A stretch of 64,000 nt of DNA from JBQTGK01 sp052400665 (GTDB lineage: Bacteria; Bacteroidota; Bacteroidia; Bacteroidales; Marinifilaceae), in NCBI GenBank assembly GCA_052400665.1, contig JBQTGK010000003.1; one strand, 5' to 3'. The position numbers and the translations under genes were made by a program. Positions 44,180 to 54,263 of this stretch are shown in pieces (within the stretch, counting starts at the first letter, position 1; each line of letters starts with the position of its first letter). Below the pieces are notes generated by a model. The model worked only from the letters and a program-made list of their open reading frames with translations, did no database searches and was not told the DNA's origin.

Positions 44180-46621
44180 TTAATTTTGATATTCTTCTGA
44201 TATCTTTGTTGTTAAGTTTGAAGTTTTACACTTGTAAGGTAATGAGACATAAAAGCAGGTACCTTTATTTTCTTCAGATTTTAATCTGATTTTACCACCT
44301 AAAATTTCACTTAATCGATGTGAAATTGTCAAACCTAGTCCTGTGCCGCTATATTGTCTGGTGTCCGATCCATCTATTTGTCTAAATGATTTGAAAATAT
44401 TGTTTATGTATTTTTTTGGAATTCCAATTCCGGTATCTTTAACATATAGTTCTATTTCGGATTCAGCTTTATTTAGTTGGTAACCAAACTCTATATTTCC
44501 TTTGTTGGTGAATTTAATGGCATTGTCAATTAAGTTAGCTAGTAATTGTTCTAAGCGCCTTGCATCGGTATAAATTATAGAGTCATTATTGCTTAATGGT
44601 TTTTCAATAATAAGGTTTAGGTGAGATTTTTTATTCTCATTTTTCTGCTTGTTGAAACGTTCATATAGGGTTGTTAAAATGCTGTTTACACAGGAGTACT
44701 CAGGGTGTATTTGTACCTGTTTGGATTCAATTTTTGATAAATCGATTATATTGTTTATTAATTGCAGAAGACTGTATCCACTTTGTTTTATTAATGCAGC
44801 ATATTCTTGTCTGTCTTTTTCTTCAATTTGTTGTGATGTCATAATATCCGTAAAACCAATAATATGATTCATAGGTGTTCTTATTTCATGAGACATATTA
44901 GCTAAAAAAGCCGATTTTAATAAATCAGATTCTTCGGCACGGTGTTTTGCTTCTTTAAGATGTTGCTCGTATTCTTTACGCTGGGTAATATCACGATAGA
45001 TTCCAAAAATAGCAATGGTTTTTCCGTCAATAACAATCGGATTTCCCATTATCGATACATCAATTAACTCGCCATTTTTACATTTTCGTTTGGTTTCAAG
45101 TTCGGCAAGTTTTCCCTTTGCCATTGTAGCATTTAACTCACAGGCCTCGTTTTGCGTGTCTTTATCGGTTAGTAGAGAGTCTACTACGGCTCCTTTAATA
45201 TCCTTTGCAGAATACCCAAAAAGTTCGGTAAATTTATGGTTGATTTTTATTCCTTTACTTTCAGTATTGGTAATGGCAATTGCTTCTGGCGAATTTTCGA
45301 ATAGCTGTTCAAAGTAAGCTGTTTCTATGTTTAATTGGTGTTCTGCTTTTTGTCTGTTAATTATCATTTGGTTGGCAAGGTCCCCCAGTTCTTTAAATTC
45401 TTTAAAATGTAAAGTGGAGGTATCAATAAGAACCGAGTTTGAAGCAGCATCCTTATAAAACTGACTGAAAATACCAAGTTCCGATTTGCTAATTTTAACA
45501 ACAAATCTTGTAAATATAATAATAAAAAAGATGCTGAGAATAAGAACAATACTAGCTCTTATTATGTAGTTGTTTACATTTGATCGAAGTTCTTGCTTAC
45601 GTTTATTTATGGCCAGGTTTAGTTCTTTTAAATTAACACCCGAGCCAATTACCCATTGCCAATCTTTGTATGCTTTAGCATGCATTAGGTTTGCCAGACT
45701 AGAGTGGTTATCAAAATTGTTTAGAGATTCAACAAAACCACCATTCATATCGGTTCCTCTTGATATAAATTTCTGAATAAATTTGTTTTGATTTTTATCT
45801 TCACTATCCCATAGATTTTTGCCTATTAGTGATTTATTGGTGTGGGCAAGACAAACACCATCGAAACGGATTACGGCTATGGTAAAATTATCATCGAATC
45901 TTAAATCAGTAATTTTATTTAGAATATCCTCTTGAATTTCAGTTTTATAATTTTCAACATGTTGAGTGCATCCTATGTACCAATTAAAAGGCTTAAATAT
46001 TTTTACAAAAGATATCTGAGGATGTATTTTTTGGCTATTGTTATCTTGCCAGGAGTAGTTTGTGTAGCCTTCTCCGGTCGTTGTTGCGGTTTCAATTTCA
46101 CTTTTAATAATAGAAACTCCATAAGCATCTTTCAAGGCAAGTTTGTTTTTTCCTTTCCATTCTGGGTTTTGTGGATCCTGAATTACAATTCCAGATAGAC
46201 TGTTAATATAGAAATATCCACTGCCATTATTAAATCTTAACGAAGCAAGTGCATTTAATATGAGATTTTCCAGTTCTTTATCTGATAATTTGTTTTTGTA
46301 GCTTTTGTATAAATTGGTTGCGATGGTATGCGCTTCATTTACTCTACTACTTATTTCTTTTTTTAATAGATTTCGAGTTTGAAGTCTTTCGTTCTCAATA
46401 AAGTTAATTAATGTTTGTGTTTCTTGTAAAAGTGTTTTTTTCTGATTTTTAATAAAATCTTCCTGTATGAGAGCAGATTCTCTCGTGAATTTTTGTTTTT
46501 CTTGTTGTATTGTAAATATTCCTAATATTAGAATTAGAGAAAGAGAAATTAAAAGTAATGAAAGTAAAAATACCTTTGAAATACTTTTATCTTCAAAAAT
46601 TTTAGAGAGAATAAACTTCAT
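44180..46621 (-). CDS. Cache-PAS sensor histidine kinase
   Basis: The 813-residue protein has TM helix 1 (~17-37), a periplasmic double-Cache-like region (FYINSLSGIVIQDPQNPEW, NWYIGCTQHVENY, WQWVIGSGVNLKEL), TM helix 2 (~350-373), a PAS domain with PAC (~430-545: ENSPEAIAITNTESKGIKIN, FGIYRDITQRKEYEQ), HisKA with FLANMSHEIRTPMNHIIG and HATPase_c (DTGIGIPKKYINN, SGTGLGLTIS). All catalytic boxes are intact, but there is no receiver, unlike the paralogue at 5882-8317. The response regulator is not beside it. It is transcribed alone, with dapF starting upstream on the same strand. Confidence 0.94.
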   Translation of the reverse strand: MKFILSKIFEDKSISKVFLLSLLLISLSLILILGIFTIQQEKQKFTRESALIQEDFIKNQKKTLLQETQTLINFIENERLQTRNLLKKEISSRVNEAHTIATNLYKSYKNKLSDKELENLILNALASLRFNNGSGYFYINSLSGIVIQDPQNPEWKGKNKLALKDAYGVSIIKSEIETATTTGEGYTNYSWQDNNSQKIHPQISFVKIFKPFNWYIGCTQHVENYKTEIQEDILNKITDLRFDDNFTIAVIRFDGVCLAHTNKSLIGKNLWDSEDKNQNKFIQKFISRGTDMNGGFVESLNNFDNHSSLANLMHAKAYKDWQWVIGSGVNLKELNLAINKRKQELRSNVNNYIIRASIVLILSIFFIIIFTRFVVKISKSELGIFSQFYKDAASNSVLIDTSTLHFKEFKELGDLANQMIINRQKAEHQLNIETAYFEQLFENSPEAIAITNTESKGIKINHKFTELFGYSAKDIKGAVVDSLLTDKDTQNEACELNATMAKGKLAELETKRKCKNGELIDVSIMGNPIVIDGKTIAIFGIYRDITQRKEYEQHLKEAKHRAEESDLLKSAFLANMSHEIRTPMNHIIGFTDIMTSQQIEEKDRQEYAALIKQSGYSLLQLINNIIDLSKIESKQVQIHPEYSCVNSILTTLYERFNKQKNENKKSHLNLIIEKPLSNNDSIIYTDARRLEQLLANLIDNAIKFTNKGNIEFGYQLNKAESEIELYVKDTGIGIPKKYINNIFKSFRQIDGSDTRQYSGTGLGLTISHRLSEILGGKIRLKSEENKGTCFYVSLPYKCKTSNLTTKISEEYQN

Positions 46622-46637
46622 ATAAAAAAAGAGGATA

Positions 46638-47423
46638 TTAAATAGTTAATGAGCCGGAAAATACATGAGTAGCGGGTCCCATGAGCCAAATGTTATCGAT
46701 GTTTTGATTGTCAATCTTGTTAAAGGAGACGCTTAGTTTTCCACCTTTGGTATTTATATTGAAACGATTTTTATTTTTCAAAAAACCAGCGCTAATTGCC
46801 GATGCAACCACGCCAGTGCCGCATGAATAAGTTTCATCTTCAACACCTCTTTCATAGGTGCTAACTTGTAAGTCATTATTGTTGAATGATACAAAATTTA
46901 CATTGGTTCCTTCTTTTGCGAATCTTTTGTTGTATCGAATTGCTTTTCCGTTAGAATAGGTGTCAAATTCATTATGATCGTTAATGAATTCTACATAATG
47001 AGGTGAGCCCGTGTTCAGGTAAAATGTAGTTTCATTTTTTTCAATTCCACTAACATCTACCATTTTCAGACAAATTTGTATTTGTCCTTCATTATCCTCT
47101 ACTTTTGCTTCATGTTCACCATCAACAGCAATAAAGCTGGCTATGTTTTTAATAATTCCTAAATGATATGCGAACGCAACGATGCATCGTCCTCCATTGC
47201 CGCACATACTCGCTTCCTTACCATCAGAATTAAAATATCTCATTCTAAAATCGTAATTATTTTCCTTTTCAAGCAGCATTAATCCATCGCCACCAATACC
47301 AAATCTTCTGTGGCAAAGTTTTTCAATTAAACTGGTATCTTCTGGCGAAATAAGATTGTTACGATTATCAATAAGAACAAAATCATTGCCTGTTCCTTGA
47401 TATTTAGAGAATTCGATTTGCAT
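46638..47423 (-). CDS. dapF: Diaminopimelate epimerase
   Basis: ATG 47423 (MQIEFSKYQGTGNDFVLIDN) is the family start; the upstream extension from 47474 is unlikely. The 261-residue enzyme interconverts LL- and meso-diaminopimelate for lysine and peptidoglycan synthesis. Both catalytic cysteines are present: MCGNGGRC (~72) and SCGTGVVAS (~210). GIGGDGLMLLE is also conserved. Length is normal. The stop is 16 bases upstream of the Cache-PAS kinase start, so the two could share a transcript. Confidence 0.96.
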   Translation of the reverse strand: MQIEFSKYQGTGNDFVLIDNRNNLISPEDTSLIEKLCHRRFGIGGDGLMLLEKENNYDFRMRYFNSDGKEASMCGNGGRCIVAFAYHLGIIKNIASFIAVDGEHEAKVEDNEGQIQICLKMVDVSGIEKNETTFYLNTGSPHYVEFINDHNEFDTYSNGKAIRYNKRFAKEGTNVNFVSFNNNDLQVSTYERGVEDETYSCGTGVVASAISAGFLKNKNRFNINTKGGKLSVSFNKIDNQNIDNIWLMGPATHVFSGSLTI

Positions 47424-47709
47424 TTTTGTATAAATGTTGTTAAGAAGTGTTAAATACGTTAAAATGAAAAACACTTAATGAACTTATTCGTTAAAATTGT
47501 AGTGTAAAAATAAGAATCTTATTCAGATATTCTTGGTTTAGCGGGCTGAAAAGTGATAGATTTTGATGAGATACCAGTCAGCTACGACCATAAAAAATTA
47601 TAATTGACTAAATGATTTTGTTTTTGTAACTTTTTTTTAAACTCATAATAAGTAAAAAATATCTGAATAAGGTTAATATTATGTGTCACTCAAAAAAATA
47701 GTATTAGAA

Positions 47710-49155
47710 ATGAAGATTAAATTATTTTTTGGAAGAGTATTAACCGCAATTTTTGGTGGTGGAATAGCAATTATTTTATTCGTTTTATTTGTTGATAGAG
47801 AAAAAGAAATTATAACAACTCCTGAGCCGCAGACAATACAATTAGCAGGCCTTTCACAAGGTCCTTCAGGATTAGTAGACTTGACCATTGCTGCGGAATC
47901 ATCGGTAAAATCAGTGGTTCATATTACCACAGTTTATGGTAACGAAGAATATCAATCCAATCCATTTTACGATTTTTTGTTTGGAAACAGTCGTAGAGGT
48001 TATCAGACTCAGCCAGCTATGGGTTCTGGTTCGGGAGTAATTATTTCTAAAGATGGTTATATTGTAACTAATAATCATGTAGTAAAGGAATCAAATTTTA
48101 TTTCTGTTGTTTTAAATGATAAACGATCGTACGAAGCTCAATTAATAGGACAAGATCCATATACAGATTTGGCGTTAATTAAGATTGATGAAGAAGATTT
48201 ACCGAAAATGGAACTAGGTAATTCAGATGAATTAAAATTAGGAGAGTGGGTTTTGGCAGTCGGTAATCCATTTAATTTGACATCGACAGTTACTGCAGGT
48301 ATTATTAGTGCCAAAGCAAGAAATTTGGGGATTATGAGAAGTCAGATGAGTATCGAATCGTTTTTACAGACAGATGCTGCTGTTAATCCTGGTAATAGTG
48401 GAGGAGCATTGGTTGATAGTAAGGGACAATTAGTTGGGATTAATACAGCAATTGAATCTAGAACCGGTTCCTATTCGGGATATTCTTTTGCTATTCCGGT
48501 TACCATAGTTAAAAAAGTTATTGCCGATTTAAAAGAGTTTGGTCATGTGCAAAGAGCCATGCTTGGTGTTTCTATTCAATCTGTAGATGCTAAACTTGCA
48601 CAGGATAAAGATTTAGATAAAATTGAAGGTGTATTTGTGGCAGGGCTGACACAGGAAAGTGCTGCAGACGAGGCTGGAGTTGAAATTAAGGATGTTATTT
48701 TAGCTATAAATGGGAAAGATGTTAACTCGCCGGCAGAATTACAGGAGCAGGTTAGTAAATATCGTCCTGGTGATGAAATTAAGGTATTAATAAAAAGAAA
48801 CGGAAAAAAGAAACAATTAGACGTAGTTTTACGTAACAGCTTAGGAAATACGAATGTTATTAAATCGAAAAATTTAGCTTTTCTGGGAGCCGACTTCGAA
48901 GCTATATCACAAAAAGAGAAGTATCGCTTACAAATTAACAGAGGAGTAAAGGTGAAGAATCTGCGGAGTGGGAAATTAAAAGATGAGAATATTAAAGAAG
49001 GATTTATTATATATAAAATAAATGATAAACCAATTTATAAAGTGGATGATATAAAGGAAGCGATTGATGAGGTAAATGATGGTGGAATTTTTATTTCCGG
49101 AATTTATCCTAACGGTAGTGTTAAGTATTATGCCTTCTCTTTAAATGGAGATTAA
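47710..49155 (+). CDS. DegP/HtrA-family periplasmic serine protease
   Basis: ATG 47710 (MKIKLFFGRVLTAIFGGG) places a signal or anchor helix at the N-terminus; the frame from 47683 adds nothing. The 481-residue protein has the trypsin-like triad: His in TNNHVVKES, Asp in DPYTDLALIKI and Ser in NPGNSGGALVDS. Two PDZ domains follow (MLGVSIQSVDAKL, then AFLGADFEAISQ to YKVDDIKEAIDEV). It should degrade or refold misfolded envelope proteins. rpoD starts 109 bases downstream behind its own promoter. Confidence 0.95.
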   Translation: MKIKLFFGRVLTAIFGGGIAIILFVLFVDREKEIITTPEPQTIQLAGLSQGPSGLVDLTIAAESSVKSVVHITTVYGNEEYQSNPFYDFLFGNSRRGYQTQPAMGSGSGVIISKDGYIVTNNHVVKESNFISVVLNDKRSYEAQLIGQDPYTDLALIKIDEEDLPKMELGNSDELKLGEWVLAVGNPFNLTSTVTAGIISAKARNLGIMRSQMSIESFLQTDAAVNPGNSGGALVDSKGQLVGINTAIESRTGSYSGYSFAIPVTIVKKVIADLKEFGHVQRAMLGVSIQSVDAKLAQDKDLDKIEGVFVAGLTQESAADEAGVEIKDVILAINGKDVNSPAELQEQVSKYRPGDEIKVLIKRNGKKKQLDVVLRNSLGNTNVIKSKNLAFLGADFEAISQKEKYRLQINRGVKVKNLRSGKLKDENIKEGFIIYKINDKPIYKVDDIKEAIDEVNDGGIFISGIYPNGSVKYYAFSLNGD

Positions 49156-49206
49156 GGAATGCAAAAAAAAGAAAAATATAAATATTCGAATAAAATGGCA
49201 ATTAAT

Positions 49207-49238
49207 TTTGACTTTTTTTATTTAAAAGGTTAATTTTG
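49207..49238 (+). promoter_or_regulatory. rpoD promoter
   Basis: TTTG at 49207-49210 and TAATTTTG at 49231-49238 match the Bacteroidota -33 and -7 consensus with a 20-base spacer. The expected start is about 20 bases before the rpoD ATG. This is the best-formed promoter in the window. Confidence 0.72.
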
Positions 49239-49264
49239 CGGCATATTTTCGAGGAAAAGGGACT

Positions 49265-50125
49265 ATGAGACAATTAAAGATAACTAAATCAATTACCAAT
49301 CGAGAGAGTGCTTCCTTAGATAAGTACTTACAAGAGATTGGTAAAGAAGATCTTATTACAGTAGAAGAAGAAGTTGAATTGGCGCAGCGAATCAAAAAAG
49401 GCGATCAAAGAGCTTTGGAGAAATTAACCAGAGCAAATTTGCGTTTTGTTGTTTCTGTAGCTAAACAATATCAAAATCAAGGATTGAGTCTTCCTGACTT
49501 AATTAACGAAGGTAACTTGGGATTGATAAAAGCTGCAGAAAAATTTGATGAAACTCGTGGTTTCAAATTTATTTCTTATGCTGTATGGTGGATTCGTCAG
49601 TCTATCCTTCAGGCCTTGGCAGAGCAGTCTCGAATCGTTCGATTACCATTGAACCAGGTTGGTTCGTTGAATAAAATCAACAAAGCATTTTCGAAATTCG
49701 AGCAAGAACATGAAAGAAAGCCATCTCCTGAAGAATTAGCAGACTCCTTAGAATTGCCTGCAGATAAAGTTGCAGATACTCTACGTGTTTCTGGTCGTCA
49801 CATTTCTGTTGATGCTCCGTTTGTTGACGGAGAGGATAACAGTTTGTTGGATGTATTGGTGAATGATGATTCGCCTATTGCAGACAGAAGTCTCTTGAAT
49901 GAATCATTAACCAGAGAAATTGATAGAGCTTTAGCTACTCTAACAGAGAGAGAAAGTGATATTATTAAGCTTTTCTTTGGAATTGGAATTCAAGAAATGA
50001 CCTTGGAAGAAATTGGCGAAAAATTTGGTTTAACTCGCGAGAGGGTACGTCAAATTAAAGAAAAAGCGATTCGTCGTTTGCGTCACACTTCCAGAAGCAA
50101 GTTGTTGAAATCATATTTGGGATAG
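49265..50125 (+). CDS. rpoD: Primary sigma factor RpoD/SigA
   Basis: The 286-residue sigma-70 protein has the short Bacteroidota form without region 1.1. It begins MRQLKITKSITNRESASLDKYL, then region 1.2, region 2 (NLRFVVSVAKQYQ, GNLGLIKAAEKFDETRGFKF, YAVWWIRQSI), region 3 (PSPEELADSLEL) and region 4 with the HTH MTLEEIGEKFGLTRERVRQI. It directs RNA polymerase to TAnnTTTG promoters. A strong terminator follows; it converges on uvrB. Confidence 0.97.
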   Translation: MRQLKITKSITNRESASLDKYLQEIGKEDLITVEEEVELAQRIKKGDQRALEKLTRANLRFVVSVAKQYQNQGLSLPDLINEGNLGLIKAAEKFDETRGFKFISYAVWWIRQSILQALAEQSRIVRLPLNQVGSLNKINKAFSKFEQEHERKPSPEELADSLELPADKVADTLRVSGRHISVDAPFVDGEDNSLLDVLVNDDSPIADRSLLNESLTREIDRALATLTERESDIIKLFFGIGIQEMTLEEIGEKFGLTRERVRQIKEKAIRRLRHTSRSKLLKSYLG

Positions 50126-50145
50126 TATTTCCCTAGAAATAACTG

Positions 50146-50176
50146 AAGCAGTTTCGAAAGAAACTGCTTTTTTTAA
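50146..50176 (+). terminator. rpoD terminator
   Basis: AAGCAGTTTC (50146-50155), GAAA tetraloop, GAAACTGCTT (50160-50169), then a T-run: a perfect intrinsic terminator 20 bases past the stop. Confidence 0.92.
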
Positions 50177-50192
50177 TGCCTTTTTTTTACAA

Positions 50193-52202
50193 TTACTTTT
50201 TTTCTTCGAGTTGTTTCTGAAGTCGATACATTTCATCGCGATACTGGGCTGCTTGCAGAAAATCCATTTCTTTAGATGCTTTCTGCATTGCTTTTTTAGT
50301 TTTTTCGATGGTTTTTTCCAAATTTTCTTTGCTCATGTATTGAACAACTGGATCGGCAGCAATCTCAACCGATTCGGGTCCGCTATAGGCTTTTGGCTGT
50401 TCTTTTTTATCGTGATCGATAATGCTTTCCTTCGATTTTACAATTTGTTTAGGGGTGATTCCATTTTTAATATTGTATGCCAGCTGTTTTTCTCTTCGAT
50501 GATTTGTAGCATCGATGGTTTCCTGCATTGATTTTGTAATTTTATCGGCATACATAATTACTTTACCATTTATATTTCGGGCAGCACGGCCGGCAGTTTG
50601 TGTTAATGATCGGGTAGAGCGCAAAAAACCTTCTTTATCAGCATCTAATATAGCTACAAGTGAAACTTCTGGTAGATCAAGGCCTTCACGTAATAGGTTT
50701 ACACCAATTAAAACATCAAAAACACCATTTCGAAGTTCTTCCATAATTTTTACGCGATCCAGCGTATCAACATCGGAGTGAATGTAACGACAGCGAATAC
50801 TTAAATTTGTGAAATATTCCGATAATTCTTCTGCCATTCTTTTGGTTAGAGTGGTAACCAGTGTTCTTTCATTAATTTCAGTTCGCGTATTAATTTCAGC
50901 AATTAAATCGTCAATTTGATTTAAACTTGGGCGAATAATAATTTCCGGGTCGAGTAATCCCGTTGGTCGAATCACCTGTTCAACAACAACACCTTCACAT
51001 TTTTCGAGCTCGTAATCGGCAGGAGTAGCACTTACATGAATGGTTTGTTTCGCAATTTGCTCAAATTCTTCAAATTTTAAAGGACGATTGTCCAGTGCTG
51101 AAGGTAAACGGAAACCATATTCTACCAGATTAATTTTTCGGGAATGATCTCCACCATACATTGCTCTAATCTGTGGAATTGTAACATGACTTTCATCAAT
51201 TACTACAAGAAAATCGTCTGCAAAATAATCCATTAAGCAGAAAGGACGTGTTCCTGCTTTTCGGCCATCAAAATATCGCGAGTAATTCTCAATACCCGAA
51301 CAATGACCTAATTCGCGAATCATTTCCAAATCGAAATTAACTTTTTCTTCTAATCTTTTTGCCTCCAGGTGTTTGCCTATATCCTTAAGAAAGGCAACCT
51401 GTGCTACCATATCATCCTGAATTTGATGTATGGCTTGCTGTACCCGATCTTTACTGGTAACAAAGATGTTAGCCGGATAAATGGTAATTCGATCATAGGA
51501 ATCCAATTTCGATCCATTTAAGGGATCAAAAGAATAGATCTCATCAATCTCATCGTCCCAAAAAATAAGGCGATACGCAAAATCAGCGTAAGCAGGATAT
51601 ATATCTATTGTATCACCTTTTACGCGAAAATTTCCCCGGTCGAACTCTATTTCATTTCTGGAATATAAAGCATCTACAAAAGCATGAAGTAATTTATTAC
51701 GTGAAATTAACTGTCCTTTTTTTATTATGGTAACATTAGCATGAAAATCATCGGGGTTACCAATTCCGTAAATACAGGAAACAGAGGAAACAACAATAAC
51801 ATCTTTTCTGCCCGAGAGAAGAGCCGATGAAGCACTTAAACGCAATTTCTCAATTTCATCATTAATAGAAAGATCTTTTTCTATATAAGTTCCTGTAACT
51901 GGCAAATATGCTTCGGGCTGATAGTAATCGTAATAGGAAACGAAATATTCGACAGAATTGTTCGGAAAAAAATTCTTGAATTCCCCATACAATTGTGCAG
52001 CAAGAGTTTTATTATGACTTAAGACAAGAGTAGGACGCTGCACTTTCTCTATTACATTGGCAATGGTAAATGTCTTACCAGAACCTGTAACTCCTAATAA
52101 GGTTTGAAATGGAGCACCGTTATTTAGGCCATTCGATAATTCTTCGATAGCAGTGGGTTGATCTCCTGTTGGTTTAAATTTTGATTCTATTTTAAATTTC
52201 AT
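50193..52202 (-). CDS. uvrB: Excinuclease ABC subunit UvrB
   Basis: The 669-residue damage-recognition helicase of nucleotide excision repair passes damaged DNA from UvrA to UvrC. Key motifs are Walker A GVTGSGKTFT (~39-48), the beta-hairpin region YYDYYQPEAYLP (~92), the DESH-type Walker B (VIDESHVTIPQIRAMY), GLDLPEVSLVAILDADKEGF and QTAGRAARN in the C-terminal helicase half, and the UvrC-binding coiled coil (MQKASKEMDFLQAAQYRDEM) at the end. Length is normal. uvrA is not in the window. Confidence 0.97.
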   Translation of the reverse strand: MKFKIESKFKPTGDQPTAIEELSNGLNNGAPFQTLLGVTGSGKTFTIANVIEKVQRPTLVLSHNKTLAAQLYGEFKNFFPNNSVEYFVSYYDYYQPEAYLPVTGTYIEKDLSINDEIEKLRLSASSALLSGRKDVIVVSSVSCIYGIGNPDDFHANVTIIKKGQLISRNKLLHAFVDALYSRNEIEFDRGNFRVKGDTIDIYPAYADFAYRLIFWDDEIDEIYSFDPLNGSKLDSYDRITIYPANIFVTSKDRVQQAIHQIQDDMVAQVAFLKDIGKHLEAKRLEEKVNFDLEMIRELGHCSGIENYSRYFDGRKAGTRPFCLMDYFADDFLVVIDESHVTIPQIRAMYGGDHSRKINLVEYGFRLPSALDNRPLKFEEFEQIAKQTIHVSATPADYELEKCEGVVVEQVIRPTGLLDPEIIIRPSLNQIDDLIAEINTRTEINERTLVTTLTKRMAEELSEYFTNLSIRCRYIHSDVDTLDRVKIMEELRNGVFDVLIGVNLLREGLDLPEVSLVAILDADKEGFLRSTRSLTQTAGRAARNINGKVIMYADKITKSMQETIDATNHRREKQLAYNIKNGITPKQIVKSKESIIDHDKKEQPKAYSGPESVEIAADPVVQYMSKENLEKTIEKTKKAMQKASKEMDFLQAAQYRDEMYRLQKQLEEKK

Positions 52203-52275
52203 GCAGCACTTTTGAATCGTTTCTATTCTGATTTGCTAAAATAGAGAAACAATGCGAACCATGGAATATTTTGGC

Positions 52276-52312
52276 AATAAAAATGCCGATTGAAATTATC
52301 AACCGGCATTAT
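52276..52312 (-). terminator. Terminator of the HAD/EEP operon
   Basis: AATGCCGATTGA (52282-52293) pairs with TCAACCGGCATT (52299-52310). Read on the minus strand, T residues follow. It lies just past the EEP-family gene stop and before the uvrB start. Confidence 0.8.
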
Positions 52313-52330
52313 ATTTTTCAGCTTTTAATC

Positions 52331-53344
52331 TTAGTTTTTAAGTTTAAAATAAACTGGAAAGTGATCGCTGTAGCCACCAAAATATTTTGGTCCGGCATAG
52401 GTTCTACTTGGCAGGTATTCTCCATTTTTACTCTCGTAGCAAAACCATTGTTTTGTAAATATCTTTCCTGCATCGTATGTGGTGCTTAATCCATTCGATG
52501 AGTTAATTAATTCTCTGGATACAATAAGATTGTCGAGCATATTCCAATTTCCTCTATAGCTATAGCTTCCATGTCCATTGGCTTGTAAATCATACATTAA
52601 ATTGTATAAATCACTGGCTTTTTGGGATTCTTTATTGTTCGAGGCAAGCAAGGTTTGGGTAACTGAAACATTGTTAGGTTCATCGTTAAAATCGCCCATA
52701 ATAACGATTTTAGCATGCTCGTTTTTACTTTGTATTTTATTTACTGCCTCTTTAAGTTGTTTTGCCACAAAAACTCTGTTCTTTTCAGATTTCTCCTGTC
52801 CACCCCGGCGTGAAGGCCAGTGGTTTACAAAAATATGTAATGTATCAGTACCCATTATTCCAGTTACGTTAAGAATATCTCTGGTTTTATAATTGGGTTC
52901 CCAGGGAAACTGAATGTTAATTACTTCGTGGTTTAAGTACTGAAAGTCACTTTTTTTGTATAAAAGGGCACAATCAATACCTCTTTTGTCTGGACTCTCG
53001 GTGTGAGCGATTGCGTAATTTCCAGTTTTTAGGCTTTTTTGGGAAATTAAATCTTCAAGGACAGTTCTGTTTTCAATTTCACAAAGCCCAATAATAGAAG
53101 GTAAATTAAGAGTGTCTATAGCAGATAATACCGATGAAAGGTTCTCTAGTTTTTTAGAGTATCTTTCGGTCGTAAATTTTAATTTTCCTTCAGGAGTAAA
53201 ATCATCATCCCATTTAATGGGATCGTTAATTGTGTCGAATAAATTTTCGACATTGTAAAAGGCGACCGTATATTCCTTTTTTTCTACATTACAAGAATAA
53301 ATAAGTAGAGCTAATGGAATAAGGAAGAATAATTTTTTAAGCAT
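52331..53344 (-). CDS. Endonuclease/exonuclease/phosphatase-family lipoprotein
   Basis: The 337-residue protein begins with a lipoprotein signal (LIPLALLIYSC), then the EEP fold: VAFYNVENLFDT, GLCEIENRTVLEDL (metal-binding Glu), FVNHWPSRRGG, IVMGDFNDEPNN (Asp/Asn pair) and YSDHFPVYFKL at the end (catalytic His with Asp). It is probably a secreted or surface nuclease or phosphodiesterase. It lies 17 bases downstream of the HAD gene on the same strand. Confidence 0.9.
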   Translation of the reverse strand: MLKKLFFLIPLALLIYSCNVEKKEYTVAFYNVENLFDTINDPIKWDDDFTPEGKLKFTTERYSKKLENLSSVLSAIDTLNLPSIIGLCEIENRTVLEDLISQKSLKTGNYAIAHTESPDKRGIDCALLYKKSDFQYLNHEVINIQFPWEPNYKTRDILNVTGIMGTDTLHIFVNHWPSRRGGQEKSEKNRVFVAKQLKEAVNKIQSKNEHAKIVIMGDFNDEPNNVSVTQTLLASNNKESQKASDLYNLMYDLQANGHGSYSYRGNWNMLDNLIVSRELINSSNGLSTTYDAGKIFTKQWFCYESKNGEYLPSRTYAGPKYFGGYSDHFPVYFKLKN

Positions 53345-53361
53345 GATTTAATTTTATTGAT

Positions 53362-53946
53362 TTAGTAAAAAGGAGTTACATCGGTAACCATCATTCCTGC
53401 TTTTTCTGCTGCTTGTATACCCAATAAACCATCTTCGAAAACCTGACAGTTTTCGGGCGCAATACCCATTAAATTGGCACACTTTAAAAAAGTTTCAGGT
53501 TCTGGTTTGTGATTTTCCACATCGTCGGCACTTACAAGTATAGGAATGTATTTGTCCAGTCCTAATAACTTAAGAGTTTCTTCGGCAATGTTTCTTTTAC
53601 CACCAGTACCTACAGCCATAGGCATTTTTTTATGGTATTTGTAAACAAGATCAGTAACAGGTTTAATTTCTGTTATCTTATGCATTTCCTTTGCGAAAAA
53701 TTCTTCTTTTAAAGCGGAGAATTCCTGCGGATCAATAGAATGGTTGTTTTGTTTATTAAGCAATTCGATAATTTTAGCAGATGGCATTCCTGCGCAACTA
53801 GACAAAAATTCCTGACTATAACTAATGCCCATAACTTTAGCAGTTTTGTTCCATGCATCGTAATGAATTGGCATAGTATCGGCTAGGGTTCCGTCTAAAT
53901 CGAATATTAAAGCTTTTGTGTTTGTAAAAATGTCTATCGATTTCAT
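53362..53946 (-). CDS. HAD-family phosphatase (beta-phosphoglucomutase/YqaB-like)
   Basis: The 194-residue protein has the HAD nucleophile motif FDLDGTLADTMPIHYDAW (Asp nucleophile and acid/base Asp), a cap domain inserted after it, the Thr/Ser motif in AVGTGGKRN, Lys in HKPEPETFL and the final acidic EDGLLGIQAAEKAGM. Cap type and motifs are like YqaB fructose-1-phosphatase and beta-phosphoglucomutases; the exact substrate is not fixed by sequence. It is the first gene of a two-gene operon with the EEP lipoprotein. Confidence 0.9.
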   Translation of the reverse strand: MKSIDIFTNTKALIFDLDGTLADTMPIHYDAWNKTAKVMGISYSQEFLSSCAGMPSAKIIELLNKQNNHSIDPQEFSALKEEFFAKEMHKITEIKPVTDLVYKYHKKMPMAVGTGGKRNIAEETLKLLGLDKYIPILVSADDVENHKPEPETFLKCANLMGIAPENCQVFEDGLLGIQAAEKAGMMVTDVTPFY

Positions 53947-54263
53947 TTTCTTTCTGTTTATTTAGTTCAACTTCACACATTCATGTAAATTATCTTTCCT
54001 GTATCGGATAGTAAATAATATTACTACAGAATCGATAGAAAAGGAAGCCCAAATTATTAATTATTTTTTAAATAATAGCAAGTAAAATTTATTATTTGGA
54101 TCTATTTAAATGAAAGAAGTAGTGCTTGTAAAACAGAGGTTTAAAGAGAGCTTAATTTGTGGTTCTCACTAATATTTTATAATTTTCTAATCTTAAAGAG
54201 AACATTTTTAGATAATATACGTTTTAAAAATTGTTAAGAGGTATAGAATTAAAAGGGAGATTT
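53947..54263. other. 317-bp intergenic region between divergent genes
   Basis: Very A+T-rich, with no ORF or clear repeat. It should hold the promoters of the HAD gene and the small secreted protein gene, but I see no full match to the -7/-33 consensus. Confidence 0.5.
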